DNA of 64,000 nt from an uncultured Myxococcales bacterium (GCA_937980205.1 CALJKW010000071.1:1-64000), one strand, 5' to 3'; positions 31,867 to 41,375 are shown, counted from the stretch's first letter. The notes: generated from the sequence alone by a model not told the origin. Numbers and translations are program-made.

Positions 31867-34313
31867 CAGATGTCGAGGTTGGTGACGGACAGCGCGTTCT
31901 TCTCGATGAACTCGCGCCGCGGCTCGACCTCTTCACCCATCAGCAGCGTGAAGATGGTGTCGGTCTCGACGGCGTCCTCGACCTTCACCTGCAGGAGCGT
32001 GCGCCGCTTGGGGTCCATCGTGGTCTCCCACAGCTGCTCGGCGTTCATCTCGCCCAGACCTTTGTAGCGCTGGATGCTGATGCCCTTCTGCGCATCGTCG
32101 AGCGCGAGCTTCAAGACCTGCTGGTAGCTCTGCGCGGTGTGCGTCGCGTCGCCGATCTTCACCGTGTACGGCGGAGCGCCGAGCTCCTTGAGCACCTCTT
32201 TCAGGGTGATCAGCTCGCGGTACTCGGGCGACGAGAGGAACGCGGTGTCGACGACCGTCTGGCGCGGCGTGCCGTTCACCAGCGTGGTGAACACGAGCTT
32301 CTTCGACGAGTGCTCTTTGTCGTCGTGCCGTTCGATCTTCTGCACCTGCTCGAGCAGGTCGGGGTTCCGCTCCTCGAGGTAGTCGTTGAGCTTCTCGGTC
32401 TCGGCGTCGAGCTTCGCCTTGTCGAGCAGCGTCTCGGGCGAGAGGTCGGCGGCCTGCACGAGCGCGTCGATGATCCGCGAGTCCTTGCGGCCGGAGAGCT
32501 TGTCGATGCGCTCCTCGTACTTGATCACCTTCTCGAGCAGGTTCTTCACCGCGTCGCCGGTGATGACCTGCTTGCCGACCTCGATGCTGGTGCGCTCGGC
32601 GGCGATGTTGAGCAGGTACTCGTTCTTCGCGTCGTCGTCCTTGAGGTAGACGTCCTTCTTGTTCCGCGTCGCTTTGTAGAGCGGCGGCTGCGCGATGTAG
32701 AGGTACCCGCGGTTAATCAGCTCGGGCATCTGACGGTAGAAGAACGTCAGGAGCAGCGTGCGGATGTGGGCGCCGTCGACGTCGGCGTCCGTCATGATCA
32801 CGATGCGGTGGTAGCGGACCTTGTCGGGCGTGTACTCCTCTTTCCCGATTCCGGTGCCGAGCGCGGTGATCAGCGTCACGACCTCTTGGCTCGTGAGCAT
32901 CTTCTCGAAGCGCGCCTTCTCGACGTTCAGGATCTTGCCGCGCAGCGGGAGGATCGCCTGGTTCTTGCGGTCGCGGCCCTGCTTCGCGGAGCCGCCTGCA
33001 GAGTCACCCTCGACGATGTAGAGCTCGGACTCGCTCGGGTCGCGCGACTGGCAGTCGGCGAGCTTTCCCGGCAGCGAAGCGCCGTCGAGGATGCCCTTGC
33101 GCCGCACGGTCTCGCGCGCCTTGCGGGCCGCGATGCGCGCGCGCGTGGCGTCGCCGATCTTCCCGATGATCTTCTTCGCGTTCGACGGGTTCTCTTCCAG
33201 CCAGATGGTGAGCTGCTCGTTCACCATCTGCTCGACGAGGCCCTTGATCTCGCTGTTGCCGAGCTTGGTCTTCGTCTGACCTTCGAACTGCGGGTTCGGC
33301 AGCTTCACCGAGATGACGCCGGCGAGGCCTTCGCGCGCGTCTTCGCCGGCGGGGACCTCTTTGAGGTCCTTCCACAGGTCGTTCTTGTCGGCGTAGCTGT
33401 TGATGGTGCGCGTGAGCGCGGCCTTGAACCCGGAGAGGTGCGAGCCGCCCTCGTGGGTGTTGATGTTGTTCGCGAACGTGAAGATGCGCTCGTCGTAGCC
33501 ATCGTTCCACTGCATGGCGATCTCGAGCGTGATGCCGTCCTTCTCGGTCTTGAAGTAGATGACCTTCTCGTTCAGCGGCTGCTTCGACTTGTTGATGAAC
33601 TCGATGAAGCTGATGATGCCGCCGTCGAACTTGAAGTCGTGGCTCTTGCCCGACCGCTCGTCGGTGATGGTGATGTGCAGGCCGGCGTTCAGGAACGCGA
33701 GCTCGCGCAGGCGCTGAGACAGCGTGTCGAAGTTGTACTCGGTGACCTCGAAGATGGTCGTGTCGGGCTTGAACTGCACCTTCGTGCCGCGCTTCTCGCT
33801 GGTGCCGACCTCGGCGACCTTCTGCTGCGGCACGCCGCGCGCGTACTTCTGCTGGTACACCTTGCCGTTGCGCTGAATCTCGACGTTCACCCACTCGGAG
33901 AGCGCGTTGACGCAGCTGACGCCGACTCCGTGGAGACCGCCGGAGACCTTGTACGCCGAGTTCTCGAACTTGCCGCCCGCGTGCAGCTTCGTCATCACGA
34001 CGTCGACGGTGTCCATGCCGACGACCGTGGGGTGCGGGCCCACCGGAATGCCGCGGCCGTTGTCGGTGACGCTGATGGAGTTGTCGACGTGAATGACGAC
34101 GTCGATGTCCGTGCAGAACCCGGCGAGCGCTTCGTCGACCGAGTTGTCGACGACCTCGTACACGAGGTGATGCAGGCCGTAGACGTTCGTGTCGCCGATG
34201 TACATGCCGGGGCGCTTACGAACGGCCTCGAGGCCTTCGAGGACGGTGATGGAGGCCGCGCCGTAATCAGCGGGAGCCTTCGCTTTTGGGGTCTGATTGA
34301 GCTCGTTTTCCAT
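31866..34313 (-). CDS. gyrB: DNA gyrase subunit B
   Basis: 815 residues from ATG 34313 (MENELNQTPKAKAPADYGAASITVLEGLEAVRKRP), slightly longer than the 804 of E. coli GyrB. The ATPase domain has VYEVVDNSVDEALAG (catalytic Glu), DNGRGIPVG and GGLHGVGVS. The Toprim domain shows EGDSAGGSA and DADVDGAHIRTLLLTFFYR. The QTKTKLGN sequence favours GyrB over ParE. With GyrA it introduces negative supercoils using ATP and is essential. The longer open frame to 34406 is less likely since the ATG 34313 fits the usual N-terminus. It ends directly at the palindrome at 31719-31866. It is not next to dnaA or recF, as often in myxobacteria. Confidence 0.97.
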   Translation of the reverse strand: MENELNQTPKAKAPADYGAASITVLEGLEAVRKRPGMYIGDTNVYGLHHLVYEVVDNSVDEALAGFCTDIDVVIHVDNSISVTDNGRGIPVGPHPTVVGMDTVDVVMTKLHAGGKFENSAYKVSGGLHGVGVSCVNALSEWVNVEIQRNGKVYQQKYARGVPQQKVAEVGTSEKRGTKVQFKPDTTIFEVTEYNFDTLSQRLRELAFLNAGLHITITDERSGKSHDFKFDGGIISFIEFINKSKQPLNEKVIYFKTEKDGITLEIAMQWNDGYDERIFTFANNINTHEGGSHLSGFKAALTRTINSYADKNDLWKDLKEVPAGEDAREGLAGVISVKLPNPQFEGQTKTKLGNSEIKGLVEQMVNEQLTIWLEENPSNAKKIIGKIGDATRARIAARKARETVRRKGILDGASLPGKLADCQSRDPSESELYIVEGDSAGGSAKQGRDRKNQAILPLRGKILNVEKARFEKMLTSQEVVTLITALGTGIGKEEYTPDKVRYHRIVIMTDADVDGAHIRTLLLTFFYRQMPELINRGYLYIAQPPLYKATRNKKDVYLKDDDAKNEYLLNIAAERTSIEVGKQVITGDAVKNLLEKVIKYEERIDKLSGRKDSRIIDALVQAADLSPETLLDKAKLDAETEKLNDYLEERNPDLLEQVQKIERHDDKEHSSKKLVFTTLVNGTPRQTVVDTAFLSSPEYRELITLKEVLKELGAPPYTVKIGDATHTAQSYQQVLKLALDDAQKGISIQRYKGLGEMNAEQLWETTMDPKRRTLLQVKVEDAVETDTIFTLLMGEEVEPRREFIEKNALSVTNLDI

Positions 34314-34550
34314 CGATGCGGGAAGCCCGGCTGTCCTATCAACTCTGGTGGGTTTTTGCTCGGCTTTCTTGCCGCATAAGTCGCGAGAAAGCTTGAGAAA
34401 ATTCATTGCACTACAGGCCTGAATCGGGGGTCGGGCCGGCGATGGGTTTTGCCGTGTTTTCGGGGCTGATTTTGATCGCGTGCGGGGGCTCGAGCGCGTG
34501 TCCCGCAGTTCGCTTCATGACGCGGTGCCAGTAGGTGTAGGGTGCGCGGC

Positions 34551-35162
34551 ATGCCCGCTCGCGTCGCTGCTGCCACGAAGCCGAAGCCCGCGTCGTCCTC
34601 CTCGAAAGCCGCTGCTGCGAAGCGCCTGCCGTCGATCTCCGTCGGCGCGACGCTGAGCAAGAAGATCGACAAGGCGATCGTCGGCGCCGACGGCCTCAAA
34701 GAGAAGCAGCTCAAGTTCACGGCGAAGCTCGGCTTCGTGAGCCCCTCGGGCAACCCGCTGCAGGTCGTCTACCTCGACCCGACGTCGACGAAGACCGGCC
34801 TCGACATCACGTACGTCGACGCGCGCGCGAAGCAGTTCTGGGCGCAGGCGCCGGGCGTCAGCGGCCTGGCGCGCGGCCCGTTCAAGCTGCCCGCCGGCAC
34901 CGACAAGGACCTCGCGAAGGTCACGGCGCGCGAGCTCAAGGAAGCCGCGAAGGAAGCGAAGCGTCCGAAGGGCAACGGCGGAGGCTCCGAGTTCGTGTTC
35001 CAGAACACCGGCAGCGACAACGCGGCGATTCGCCGGAAGCTGAACGGCATCGGCGGTGGCGGTGGCGGCTCGGGCGGCGGCTCCGTCTACGGCGGTGGTG
35101 GAGGCTCGGGCGGCTACGGCGGTGGCTACGGTGGCGGAGGCGGCCTCGGCTGGGGCAGCTGA
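34551..35162 (+). CDS. Unknown protein with glycine-rich C-terminus
   Basis: 203 residues from ATG 34551; an in-frame GTG at 34542 is possible. The N-terminal 30 residues are Ala/Lys/Ser-rich. The middle (about 30-150) is a conserved-looking region: LSKKIDKAIVGADGLKEKQLKF, FVSPSGNPLQVVYLDPT, DITYVDARAKQFWAQAP, ELKEAAKEAKRPKGN. The tail (about 165-203) is almost entirely Gly, Ser and Tyr (GGGSVYGGGGG). I know no family for it. It lacks membrane segments and a signal peptide. The next gene's likely start overlaps its end, so the two may be translated together. Confidence 0.6.
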   Translation: MPARVAAATKPKPASSSSKAAAAKRLPSISVGATLSKKIDKAIVGADGLKEKQLKFTAKLGFVSPSGNPLQVVYLDPTSTKTGLDITYVDARAKQFWAQAPGVSGLARGPFKLPAGTDKDLAKVTARELKEAAKEAKRPKGNGGGSEFVFQNTGSDNAAIRRKLNGIGGGGGGSGGGSVYGGGGGSGGYGGGYGGGGGLGWGS

Positions 35163-35895
35163 CGGCTGGGCCGTCGCACGGCGCGTCGCCGCGCGGCTGA
35201 AGCGCCAAGGCATCCGCAGCGTCGCGGTCTCGGGTTCGCTCGCGCGTGGAGACGCGGGCCCCGGCTCGGACGTCGACCTGTGGGCGATCGGTGAGCGCTC
35301 GGGCCGCGACGAGCGCTTCGTCGGCGGCGTGCCGGTCACCGTCTTCTACTCGCGGCCGCGCGAGCTGCGAGATCTGCGGTGGATCAACCGCTGGGACATC
35401 GAGCGCCTCGTCGTCCTGTTCGGCGACGACTTCGACGCCGTGAAGCGGCGCTACGCGAGACACCGCCCTGCCCTGCTGCGCGCCATCGAGCGCGACGCCG
35501 AAGCCGACATCGCCGCTTCGCGCGGTCCGCGCCGGGCCTGGCTGCAGTTCCAGCTCTCGGTCTTCCGCGCGACGGGCATCCGCGTGCCGAAGTGGAAGCA
35601 CGCCGTCGCGCTGCTGCCTCCGAAGGAGCTCGCGCGTCTGCGGCGCCGCCTCGAGCTGCCCGCGCGCATCGATCGACGCCGGCTGCTGCAGCTCTTGCGT
35701 CGCGCGCCCGCGGAGACCCAGCGGCTGATCAAAGAGCCCGTCCCGCGGTGGGCCGCGGCCGAGCACCACGTCCGCTACGGCTCGCGCGAGGAGGCGGTGC
35801 TGAAGATTCGCTCCGAGCTGCTGTCGTGGCTCGGCCCGACGGACCCTTCGCGCTCTGCCGTCCTCGCGGCGCTTCACGACGCGGTGTACCGCTGA
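35131..35895 (+). CDS. Nucleotidyltransferase-fold protein
   Basis: From GTG 35131, which overlaps the previous gene by 32 bases, the product is 254 residues. The minimal nucleotidyltransferase signature is intact: SVAVSGSLARGDAG, then GSDVDLWAIG, with the two Asp of DVD that bind metal. The C-terminal 120 residues are helical (KHAVALLPPKELARLRRRLEL, RAPAETQRLIKEPVPR). No HEPN partner gene lies next to it, so a classical MNT/HEPN toxin-antitoxin is not seen; aminoglycoside-type or protein adenylylation is equally possible. No start codon close to the conserved part other than the GTG was found, so the N-terminus is uncertain. Confidence 0.7.
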   Translation: MAEAASAGAADGWAVARRVAARLKRQGIRSVAVSGSLARGDAGPGSDVDLWAIGERSGRDERFVGGVPVTVFYSRPRELRDLRWINRWDIERLVVLFGDDFDAVKRRYARHRPALLRAIERDAEADIAASRGPRRAWLQFQLSVFRATGIRVPKWKHAVALLPPKELARLRRRLELPARIDRRRLLQLLRRAPAETQRLIKEPVPRWAAAEHHVRYGSREEAVLKIRSELLSWLGPTDPSRSAVLAALHDAVYR

Positions 35896-36008
35896 TCAGC
35901 ACGTAGGCAGCCGCCACACAGCGAGGCAACACCTCGACACGAAACGTGTGGGTGACGTTCGTGGCGGCTCGCACCTCACGGCGCACAGACGTCGCGGGTT
36001 ACCCTCTC

Positions 36009-37094
36009 ATGCGCTTGCGCCTTCGCCATGTGCTGGCGTTGCTCTTTGTCTCGAGCTGCCGCTGTGCAGAGCTGACTCCGGGGCTCGTGTACCCGTGCGA
36101 CTCGGCCGGAGCGTGCGAGCCCGGTCTGTCCTGCGTCGGCGGCTGGTGTCTCGACAGCGACGGCGGTCTCGACGACGGCGGAGTCGACGCGGGCTGCGTC
36201 CCCACGCGCACCTGCACGCGCGACGAGTGCGGCGTCGTCGCGAGCGATGACGGCTGCGGCAACCCGCTCGACTGTGGCGGCTGCGAGCTGCCGTTCTCGT
36301 GCGGCCTGCTCGTGCCGAACCGATGCGGCTGCACTCCGTTCGACGCCGGCTCGCAGGTCTGCCCGAAGGCGGATGCAGGCGTCGGAATGTGCGGCGAGCT
36401 CACGGTGAACAACTGCGGCGTCTTCGAGACGTTCGTGTGTGGCCCGCCGACCTGCGACACCGGCTTCGAGTGCACGGACAACCTCTGCTGCCGCCCGCCT
36501 TCGGATGCGCAGCTCTGCCAGAACGCTCACTTCGAGTGCGGGCGCGGCGTCGTCATCGACTCGTGCGGGACGCGGCGAGAGCTCGACTGCGGCGGCTGCA
36601 CGACTCCGGGGTTCCGCTGCACTCCCACGGAGGAGGGCTCGAGGTGCGTGAGCCCGGTGTGCACGCCGGAGGGGAACGACGTGTTCTGCTCCAGCCAGGG
36701 CGCGAACTGCGGCACGTTGAGCGCCGTCGACAGCTGCGGTGCGCTGCGCGTCGACGTCAGCTGCGGCGGGAGCTGCGACGCCGGCACGTGCACGAGCACG
36801 CAGCCGAACCAGTGCGTGTGCCAGGGCGTGCTCGAGGGGTGCCGGAACCCTGCGCAGTGCTGCTCGGGGCTCACGTGCGGCACGGCGAACCTCTGCTGCG
36901 TCGCGCTCGGCAACGCGTGCACCGACGACTCGGATTGCTGCGGGACCTCGTGGTGCAGTCAGGGTGCGTGCTGCGGTGGCACCGGCGCGGCGTGCACCAC
37001 CAGCTCGCAGTGCTGCAGCGGAGTCTGCGGCAGCGACGGCGGCTGCGAGTACGTCGATGCCGGCGTCAGCGAATGGGATGGCGGAGAGCTCTAA
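36009..37094 (+). CDS. Cys-rich lipoprotein with Dickkopf-like modules
   Basis: 361 residues from ATG 36009; the first 21 codons of the longer frame are not needed. The signal is RHVLALLFVSSC (Cys about 17). The mature protein contains around 50 cysteines arranged in repeated modules, such as CVGGWC, CGGCELPFSC, CGTLSAVDSCGALRVDVSC and CCSGLTCGTANLCC. Several D-G-G segments resemble other lipoproteins of this window. The modules point to a rigid disulfide-bonded surface protein. No enzymatic motif was seen. It is followed after 25 bases by the inositol-phosphatase gene on the same strand but is unlikely to belong functionally to it. Confidence 0.85.
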   Translation: MRLRLRHVLALLFVSSCRCAELTPGLVYPCDSAGACEPGLSCVGGWCLDSDGGLDDGGVDAGCVPTRTCTRDECGVVASDDGCGNPLDCGGCELPFSCGLLVPNRCGCTPFDAGSQVCPKADAGVGMCGELTVNNCGVFETFVCGPPTCDTGFECTDNLCCRPPSDAQLCQNAHFECGRGVVIDSCGTRRELDCGGCTTPGFRCTPTEEGSRCVSPVCTPEGNDVFCSSQGANCGTLSAVDSCGALRVDVSCGGSCDAGTCTSTQPNQCVCQGVLEGCRNPAQCCSGLTCGTANLCCVALGNACTDDSDCCGTSWCSQGACCGGTGAACTTSSQCCSGVCGSDGGCEYVDAGVSEWDGGEL

Positions 37095-37119
37095 GCCGCC
37101 GCTATGAAGCGGCGCGGAC

Positions 37120-37911
37120 ATGGATCTCGACGCCCGCTTCTCCGCCGCGGTGGCGATCGCCGAAGAGGCCGCCACGCTCGCGCTGCACCACTTCGAGCGG
37201 CGCAGCGAGCTCACGGTCGAGCTGAAAGGGCTGCAGGACCACGTCACGCAGGCCGACCGCGAGGTCGAAGCGCTGATCCGCCGGCGCATCACCGAGCGCT
37301 ACCCCGAGGACGGGCTGCTCGGCGAGGAGCAGGGCTCGAGCGGCTCATCGAGCTCGCGCGCGCTGTGGGTCATCGACCCGATCGACGGCACCACCAACTT
37401 CGTGCGCGGCCTGCCGCAGTGGGGCGTGTGCATCGCGTTCTGCGCCGACGAGGTCGTCGAGCACGGCGTGATCGTCGCGCCGGTGCTGCGCGAGCGCTAC
37501 GTCGCGCGCCGCGGCCGCGGGGCGTTCTGCAACGACCGGGCGATCTCCGTGAGCCGAACGGCGAAGCTGTCGGAGTCGGTGATCGGCTTCGGCTCGAACA
37601 AGAAGACTCCGTGGGAGCCGTACGTCGAGGCGCTGTCGAAGCTGCTCGCCGAGGGCATCGAGTACCGGCGCATCGGCTGCGCGTCGATGAACCTCGCCGC
37701 GGTCGCGAGCGGGAAGCTCGACGGGTTCTTCGAGGCCAAGCTGTCTCCGTGGGACGCGCTCGCGGGGATGCTGCTGGTGAAAGAGGCCGGCGGGCGCTGC
37801 AACGACTACCTCGCCGACGACGGCCTCTTGCGCGGCAACGCGGTGCTCGTCGGCAACAAGCCGCTGTACGACGTGCTCTCCGCCGCGTTCGGCGTGTGGA
37901 CCGAGGGCTGA
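37120..37911 (+). CDS. Inositol-monophosphatase-family phosphatase
   Basis: 263 residues from ATG 37120. Motif 1 is GEE (68-70), motif 2 DPIDGTTNF (86-94), motif 3 is SPWDALAG near 210; together they bind two or three Mg2+ ions and the phosphate. This is the SuhB/IMPase fold; family members hydrolyse myo-inositol monophosphate, fructose-1,6-bisphosphate, histidinol phosphate or PAP. The neighbouring iolB, iolC, iolD and iolE genes make inositol phosphate the attractive substrate, but HisN-like specificity cannot be excluded. No signal peptide. Its TGA stop overlaps the ATG of the C-N hydrolase gene (TGATG). Confidence 0.88.
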   Translation: MDLDARFSAAVAIAEEAATLALHHFERRSELTVELKGLQDHVTQADREVEALIRRRITERYPEDGLLGEEQGSSGSSSSRALWVIDPIDGTTNFVRGLPQWGVCIAFCADEVVEHGVIVAPVLRERYVARRGRGAFCNDRAISVSRTAKLSESVIGFGSNKKTPWEPYVEALSKLLAEGIEYRRIGCASMNLAAVASGKLDGFFEAKLSPWDALAGMLLVKEAGGRCNDYLADDGLLRGNAVLVGNKPLYDVLSAAFGVWTEG

Positions 37912-38579
37912 TGCGCGTCACCGTGCTCGAGCTGCCCGCGCGGTTCGCCGCGGTGGACGAGCAGCTGGCCCTCGTGGAGCGGGAGCTGACGGCCCGCGCT
38001 CCGGGAGACCTGGTGCTGCTGCCCGAGGCGGCGCTGACCGGCTACCTGCCGGCGCCCGCGTCACTCGCGGAGCCGCGCGGCGGCCCCACCGAGCTGCGGC
38101 TTCAGCAGCTCGCGCGGCGGTTCGGCACGCGCCTCGTCGGGCCGCTCATCGAGCGCGACGGCGACCGGGTGTTCAACGCGGTCGTCGGGCCGCTCCACTA
38201 CCGGAAGCGGAATCCGTGGTTCGTCGAGACGTGGGCGACGCCGGGTGAAGCTGCAGCGCCGGTCATCGAAGTGAGCGGCCTGCGCGTCACGGTGTGCATC
38301 TGCTTCGACATCCACTTCCTGGAGAAGGTCGACGCCGACGTCCTGTTGTTTCCCAGCGCGTGGGTCGACGAGAGCGACGACGCCCGCGCGACGCTGCTGC
38401 CCGAGGTGGCGCGGCGCTTCGGGGTCGCGGTGGTGAACGCGAACTGGGGCGTGGGAGCTCCGCGGGTGCGCGGACAGGGCGGCTCGATGGTGGTGGCGAA
38501 GGACGGGAGCGTGCTCGCGCGGTGCGATGAGAACACCCGCAGGCTCGACGTCGAGCTCGAGAACCTCGAACCGTTTTGA
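37911..38579 (+). CDS. Carbon-nitrogen hydrolase (nitrilase superfamily)
   Basis: 222 residues from ATG 37911. The catalytic Glu is in LLPEAALTGY (Glu 39), the Lys in PLHYRKRNPW, and the Cys in TVCICFDIHF near residue 125, giving the E-K-C triad. Members hydrolyse amides or nitriles, or carry out reverse acylation. The protein is shorter than most (usually 260-300), but the motifs are in order. Adjacent genes concern inositol breakdown, where no amidase is normally needed, so its link is unclear. It is coupled to the phosphatase gene by a one-base stop/start overlap, and iolB starts 14 bases later. Confidence 0.82.
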   Translation: MRVTVLELPARFAAVDEQLALVERELTARAPGDLVLLPEAALTGYLPAPASLAEPRGGPTELRLQQLARRFGTRLVGPLIERDGDRVFNAVVGPLHYRKRNPWFVETWATPGEAAAPVIEVSGLRVTVCICFDIHFLEKVDADVLLFPSAWVDESDDARATLLPEVARRFGVAVVNANWGVGAPRVRGQGGSMVVAKDGSVLARCDENTRRLDVELENLEPF

Positions 38580-38593
38580 GGTAAGCCGCGCGC

Positions 38594-39454
38594 ATGCTGC
38601 TCTCCTCGCACCGGTCGGGGTTCGGTCCGGGCTTCACGGCGGTGACGACGCTCGACGACGAGAGCGGCATCGCGCTCGGAGTCCTCAGGCTCGCCGCCGC
38701 CGACGCCGTGTACGAAGAGACCGCCGCCGAGACCGCGTGGCTGCTGCTCTCGGGCACGCTCGAGGTCCGCGTCGCGAAGCAGGCGACGAAGCTCGAGCGG
38801 CGCTCGCTGTTCGACGAGGGGCCTTCGGCGCTGCACGTGAGCGCGGGCACCGAGGTCGAGCTCGTGCCCTCCGAGCCCTGTGAGCTGCTGGTGTGCCGCG
38901 CGCGCAACGCCGTCGCGTTCGCGCCGAAGGTGTACACGTCGGTGAAGGACGAGCACCGCGGCCAGGGCAAGGTGCAGGACGCCGCGTACCGCCTGGTGCG
39001 CACGGTGTTCGACGGCGCGAGCGCTCCGGTCGAGGCGCAGCTCGTGCTCGGCGAGGTGGTGAACTTTCCCGGCCGCTGGTCGAGCTACCCGCCGCACCAC
39101 CACCCGCAGCCCGAGCTGTACCACTACCGCTTCGACAAGCCGGCCGGCTACGGCCACGCGGAGCTCGGCGAGCAGGTGTTCAAGGTGAAGGCGTACGACA
39201 CGCTGCGCATCATGAACGGGCTCGACCACCCGCACTGCGCGGCCCCCGGCTACGCGATGTACTACGCGTGGGTGATTCGCCACCTGCCCGGCGCGCGCTA
39301 CGACACGCCGGAGTTCGAGCCCAAGCACAAGTGGACGATGGAGCCCGGCGCCAGGGCCTGGTCGCCCGCTCGACCAGCGCCGCACGAAGCCGTGCACCCT
39401 GAGCAGCGCGGCCGCGAAGCGGACCGCGCGTCGTCGAACGGGTCCGGGCGCTGA
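38594..39454 (+). CDS. iolB: 5-deoxy-glucuronate isomerase
   Basis: 286 residues from ATG 38594. It has the double-cupin IolB/KduI fold: LLLSGTLEVRV in the first half and PGRWSSYPPHHHPQPELYHYRF, with metal-binding His residues, in the second; NGLDHPHCAAPGYAMYYAWVIRHL completes the second cupin. The last 35 residues are a polar tail. It converts 5-deoxy-D-glucuronate into 2-deoxy-5-keto-D-gluconate in myo-inositol breakdown. The neighbour iolC uses the product. No signal peptide. It lies at the start of the iol part of this cluster. Confidence 0.92.
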   Translation: MLLSSHRSGFGPGFTAVTTLDDESGIALGVLRLAAADAVYEETAAETAWLLLSGTLEVRVAKQATKLERRSLFDEGPSALHVSAGTEVELVPSEPCELLVCRARNAVAFAPKVYTSVKDEHRGQGKVQDAAYRLVRTVFDGASAPVEAQLVLGEVVNFPGRWSSYPPHHHPQPELYHYRFDKPAGYGHAELGEQVFKVKAYDTLRIMNGLDHPHCAAPGYAMYYAWVIRHLPGARYDTPEFEPKHKWTMEPGARAWSPARPAPHEAVHPEQRGREADRASSNGSGR

Positions 39455-39479
39455 TGGCGTCTCGCTCGAGAAGACTCCA

Positions 39480-41330
39480 GTGAAGAGCCTCGACCTCATC
39501 TGCCTCGGCCGCGCCGCGGTCGACCTCTACGGAGAGCAGCTCGGCTCTCCGCTCGAGGACATGCAGACGTTCAAGAAGGCCGTCGGCGGCTGCGCGGCGA
39601 ACATCGCGGTCGGAACCGCGCGGCTCGGCCTCAACACCGCGATGCTCACGCGCGTCGGCGACGAGCACATGGGCCGCTTCGTGCGCGCGCAGCTTGAGGC
39701 CGAGGGCGTCGACGTCAGCCGCGTGCGCACGGACTCGACGCGCCTCACCGGCCTCGTGCTGCTGGCGTTGAAGGACGCCGAGACGTTTCCGCTCATCTTC
39801 TACCGGGAGAACTGCGCGGACATGGCGGTGGCTCCCACGGACTTCGACGAAGACTTCATCGCGTCGTCGAAGGCGCTGCTCATCACCGGCACGCACCTGT
39901 CGCGCGCCGACGTCGAGAAGACGACGCGCACCGCCGTCGAGTACGCGCGCAAGCACGGCACGAAGGTCGTGCTCGACATCGACTACCGGCCGGTGCTCTG
40001 GGGCCTCACCGGCCACGGCCGCGGAGAGGACCGCTTCGTCACCGCCCAGGCCGTCAGCCGCGTGCTGCAGTCGATGCTGCCGCTGTGCGACCTCGTCGTC
40101 GGCACCGAAGAGGAGATTCACATCGCCGGCGGCAGCTCGGTCACCGCCGACGCGCTGAAGGTGATTCGCTCGGCCACGCAGGCGCCCATCGTGATGAAGC
40201 GCGGCCCCCACGGCTGCCGCGTGCTCGAGGCGGGGCATGCGCCGAAGGACGTGCCGGGCTTCCGCATCGACGTGCTCAACGTCCTCGGCGCGGGCGACGC
40301 GTTCATGAGCGGCCTCTTGTGGGGCTGGATTCGCGGCGAGCCGCTCGAGGCCGCGGCGCGCTACGGCAACGCCGCCGGCGCGATGGTGGTGACGCGGCTG
40401 TTGTGCTCGGTCGAGATGCCGCGCGAGGCCGAGCTGCGCGCGTTCATGGAGGCCGACGTGCGGCGCGCGGACGACTCCGCCGAGGTGCGGCGGCTGCACC
40501 GGGTCGGCGCCCGCACGCGCGAGTGGCCGGAGCTGTGCGTGCTCGCGTTCGACCACCGCTCGCAGCTCGAGGAGCTGTGCGCGCGCTGTGGCGCTCCCGT
40601 CGAGCGGCTGCCCGCGCTGAAGCTGCTGCTCGCCTCTGCGGCGCGGAAGGCCGGCGCCTCGGGAGTGCTCATCGACGGCCGCTACGGCTCGGCCGCGCTC
40701 GCGGCGGTGACGGGCGCGGGACTGTGGATTGGCCGGCCGGTGGAGAAGCCGAGGCAGGGGCCGGACGCTCCGCCGGTGGAGCTCGAGGTCGCGCAGCTCG
40801 ACCTGAGGAAGTGGCCGCGCGAGCACGTGGTGAAGTGCCTCGCGTTTCCGGATCCGGACCGCGTCGCCGACTGCGTGGCCACGCTGCTCGAGGTCCAGCG
40901 CGCCGCGTGGGAGACGGAGCACGAGCTGCTCGTCGAGGTGATTCCCAAGCGCGGCAACGGCCCCGTCGAGCACGGCGCGGTGCCTCAGGTGATGCGCGCG
41001 CTCTACGAGGCGGGGCTTCAGCCCGACTGGTGGAAGCTGCCGGCGATGCCGCGCTCGGCGCTGTGGAGGGAGACCGCCGAGGTGCTCGCGCAGCGCGACC
41101 CCGACTGCCGCGGCATCGTGGTGCTCGGGCTCGAGGCGCCCGAGGCCGAGCTCGCGCGCAGCTTCTCGATGTGCGCGGGCGTCGAGGCCGTGAAAGGCTT
41201 CGCGGTGGGACGCACGCTGTGGGCGGGGCCGGCGGCGGCGTGGCTCGGCGGCGAGCTCGACGACGAAGGGCTCGTGCAGCGCGTGGCGGACGCGTTCGCG
41301 CGGCTCGCCGACGCGTGGCGCAAGCGCTGA
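39480..41330 (+). CDS. iolC: 5-dehydro-2-deoxygluconokinase fused to DUF2090 domain
   Basis: 616 residues from GTG 39480. The N-terminal 330 residues are a PfkB sugar kinase: GGCAANIAVGTARLG near the start and the anion-hole motif NVLGAGDAFMSG near residue 265. It phosphorylates 5-dehydro-2-deoxy-D-gluconate. The C-terminal half (about 345-616) is DUF2090 (CVLAFDHRSQLEE, MRALYEAGLQPDWWKL, GIVVLGLEAPE), a TIM-barrel-like domain often fused to IolC and proposed as the aldolase that splits the product (IolJ activity). Fused forms are common in Gram-negative bacteria. No separate iolJ or iolA is in the window. Confidence 0.92.
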   Translation: MKSLDLICLGRAAVDLYGEQLGSPLEDMQTFKKAVGGCAANIAVGTARLGLNTAMLTRVGDEHMGRFVRAQLEAEGVDVSRVRTDSTRLTGLVLLALKDAETFPLIFYRENCADMAVAPTDFDEDFIASSKALLITGTHLSRADVEKTTRTAVEYARKHGTKVVLDIDYRPVLWGLTGHGRGEDRFVTAQAVSRVLQSMLPLCDLVVGTEEEIHIAGGSSVTADALKVIRSATQAPIVMKRGPHGCRVLEAGHAPKDVPGFRIDVLNVLGAGDAFMSGLLWGWIRGEPLEAAARYGNAAGAMVVTRLLCSVEMPREAELRAFMEADVRRADDSAEVRRLHRVGARTREWPELCVLAFDHRSQLEELCARCGAPVERLPALKLLLASAARKAGASGVLIDGRYGSAALAAVTGAGLWIGRPVEKPRQGPDAPPVELEVAQLDLRKWPREHVVKCLAFPDPDRVADCVATLLEVQRAAWETEHELLVEVIPKRGNGPVEHGAVPQVMRALYEAGLQPDWWKLPAMPRSALWRETAEVLAQRDPDCRGIVVLGLEAPEAELARSFSMCAGVEAVKGFAVGRTLWAGPAAAWLGGELDDEGLVQRVADAFARLADAWRKR

Positions 41331-41375
41331 AGAAGCAGCTTCGGAGCGCCCGCGAGGCGCGATATGGGTGCGCCC

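Noticed and set aside
34314..34550. Origin of replication near gyrB
   Set aside because: No dnaA, dnaN or recF gene and no convincing TTATCCACA boxes were seen.
35131..35895. MNT/HEPN toxin-antitoxin pair
   Set aside because: Only the nucleotidyltransferase signature is present; no HEPN-domain gene is adjacent.
37104..38579. 491-codon frame joining phosphatase and C-N hydrolase regions
   Set aside because: Its first half is a shadow of the phosphatase gene; the real hydrolase starts at ATG 37911.
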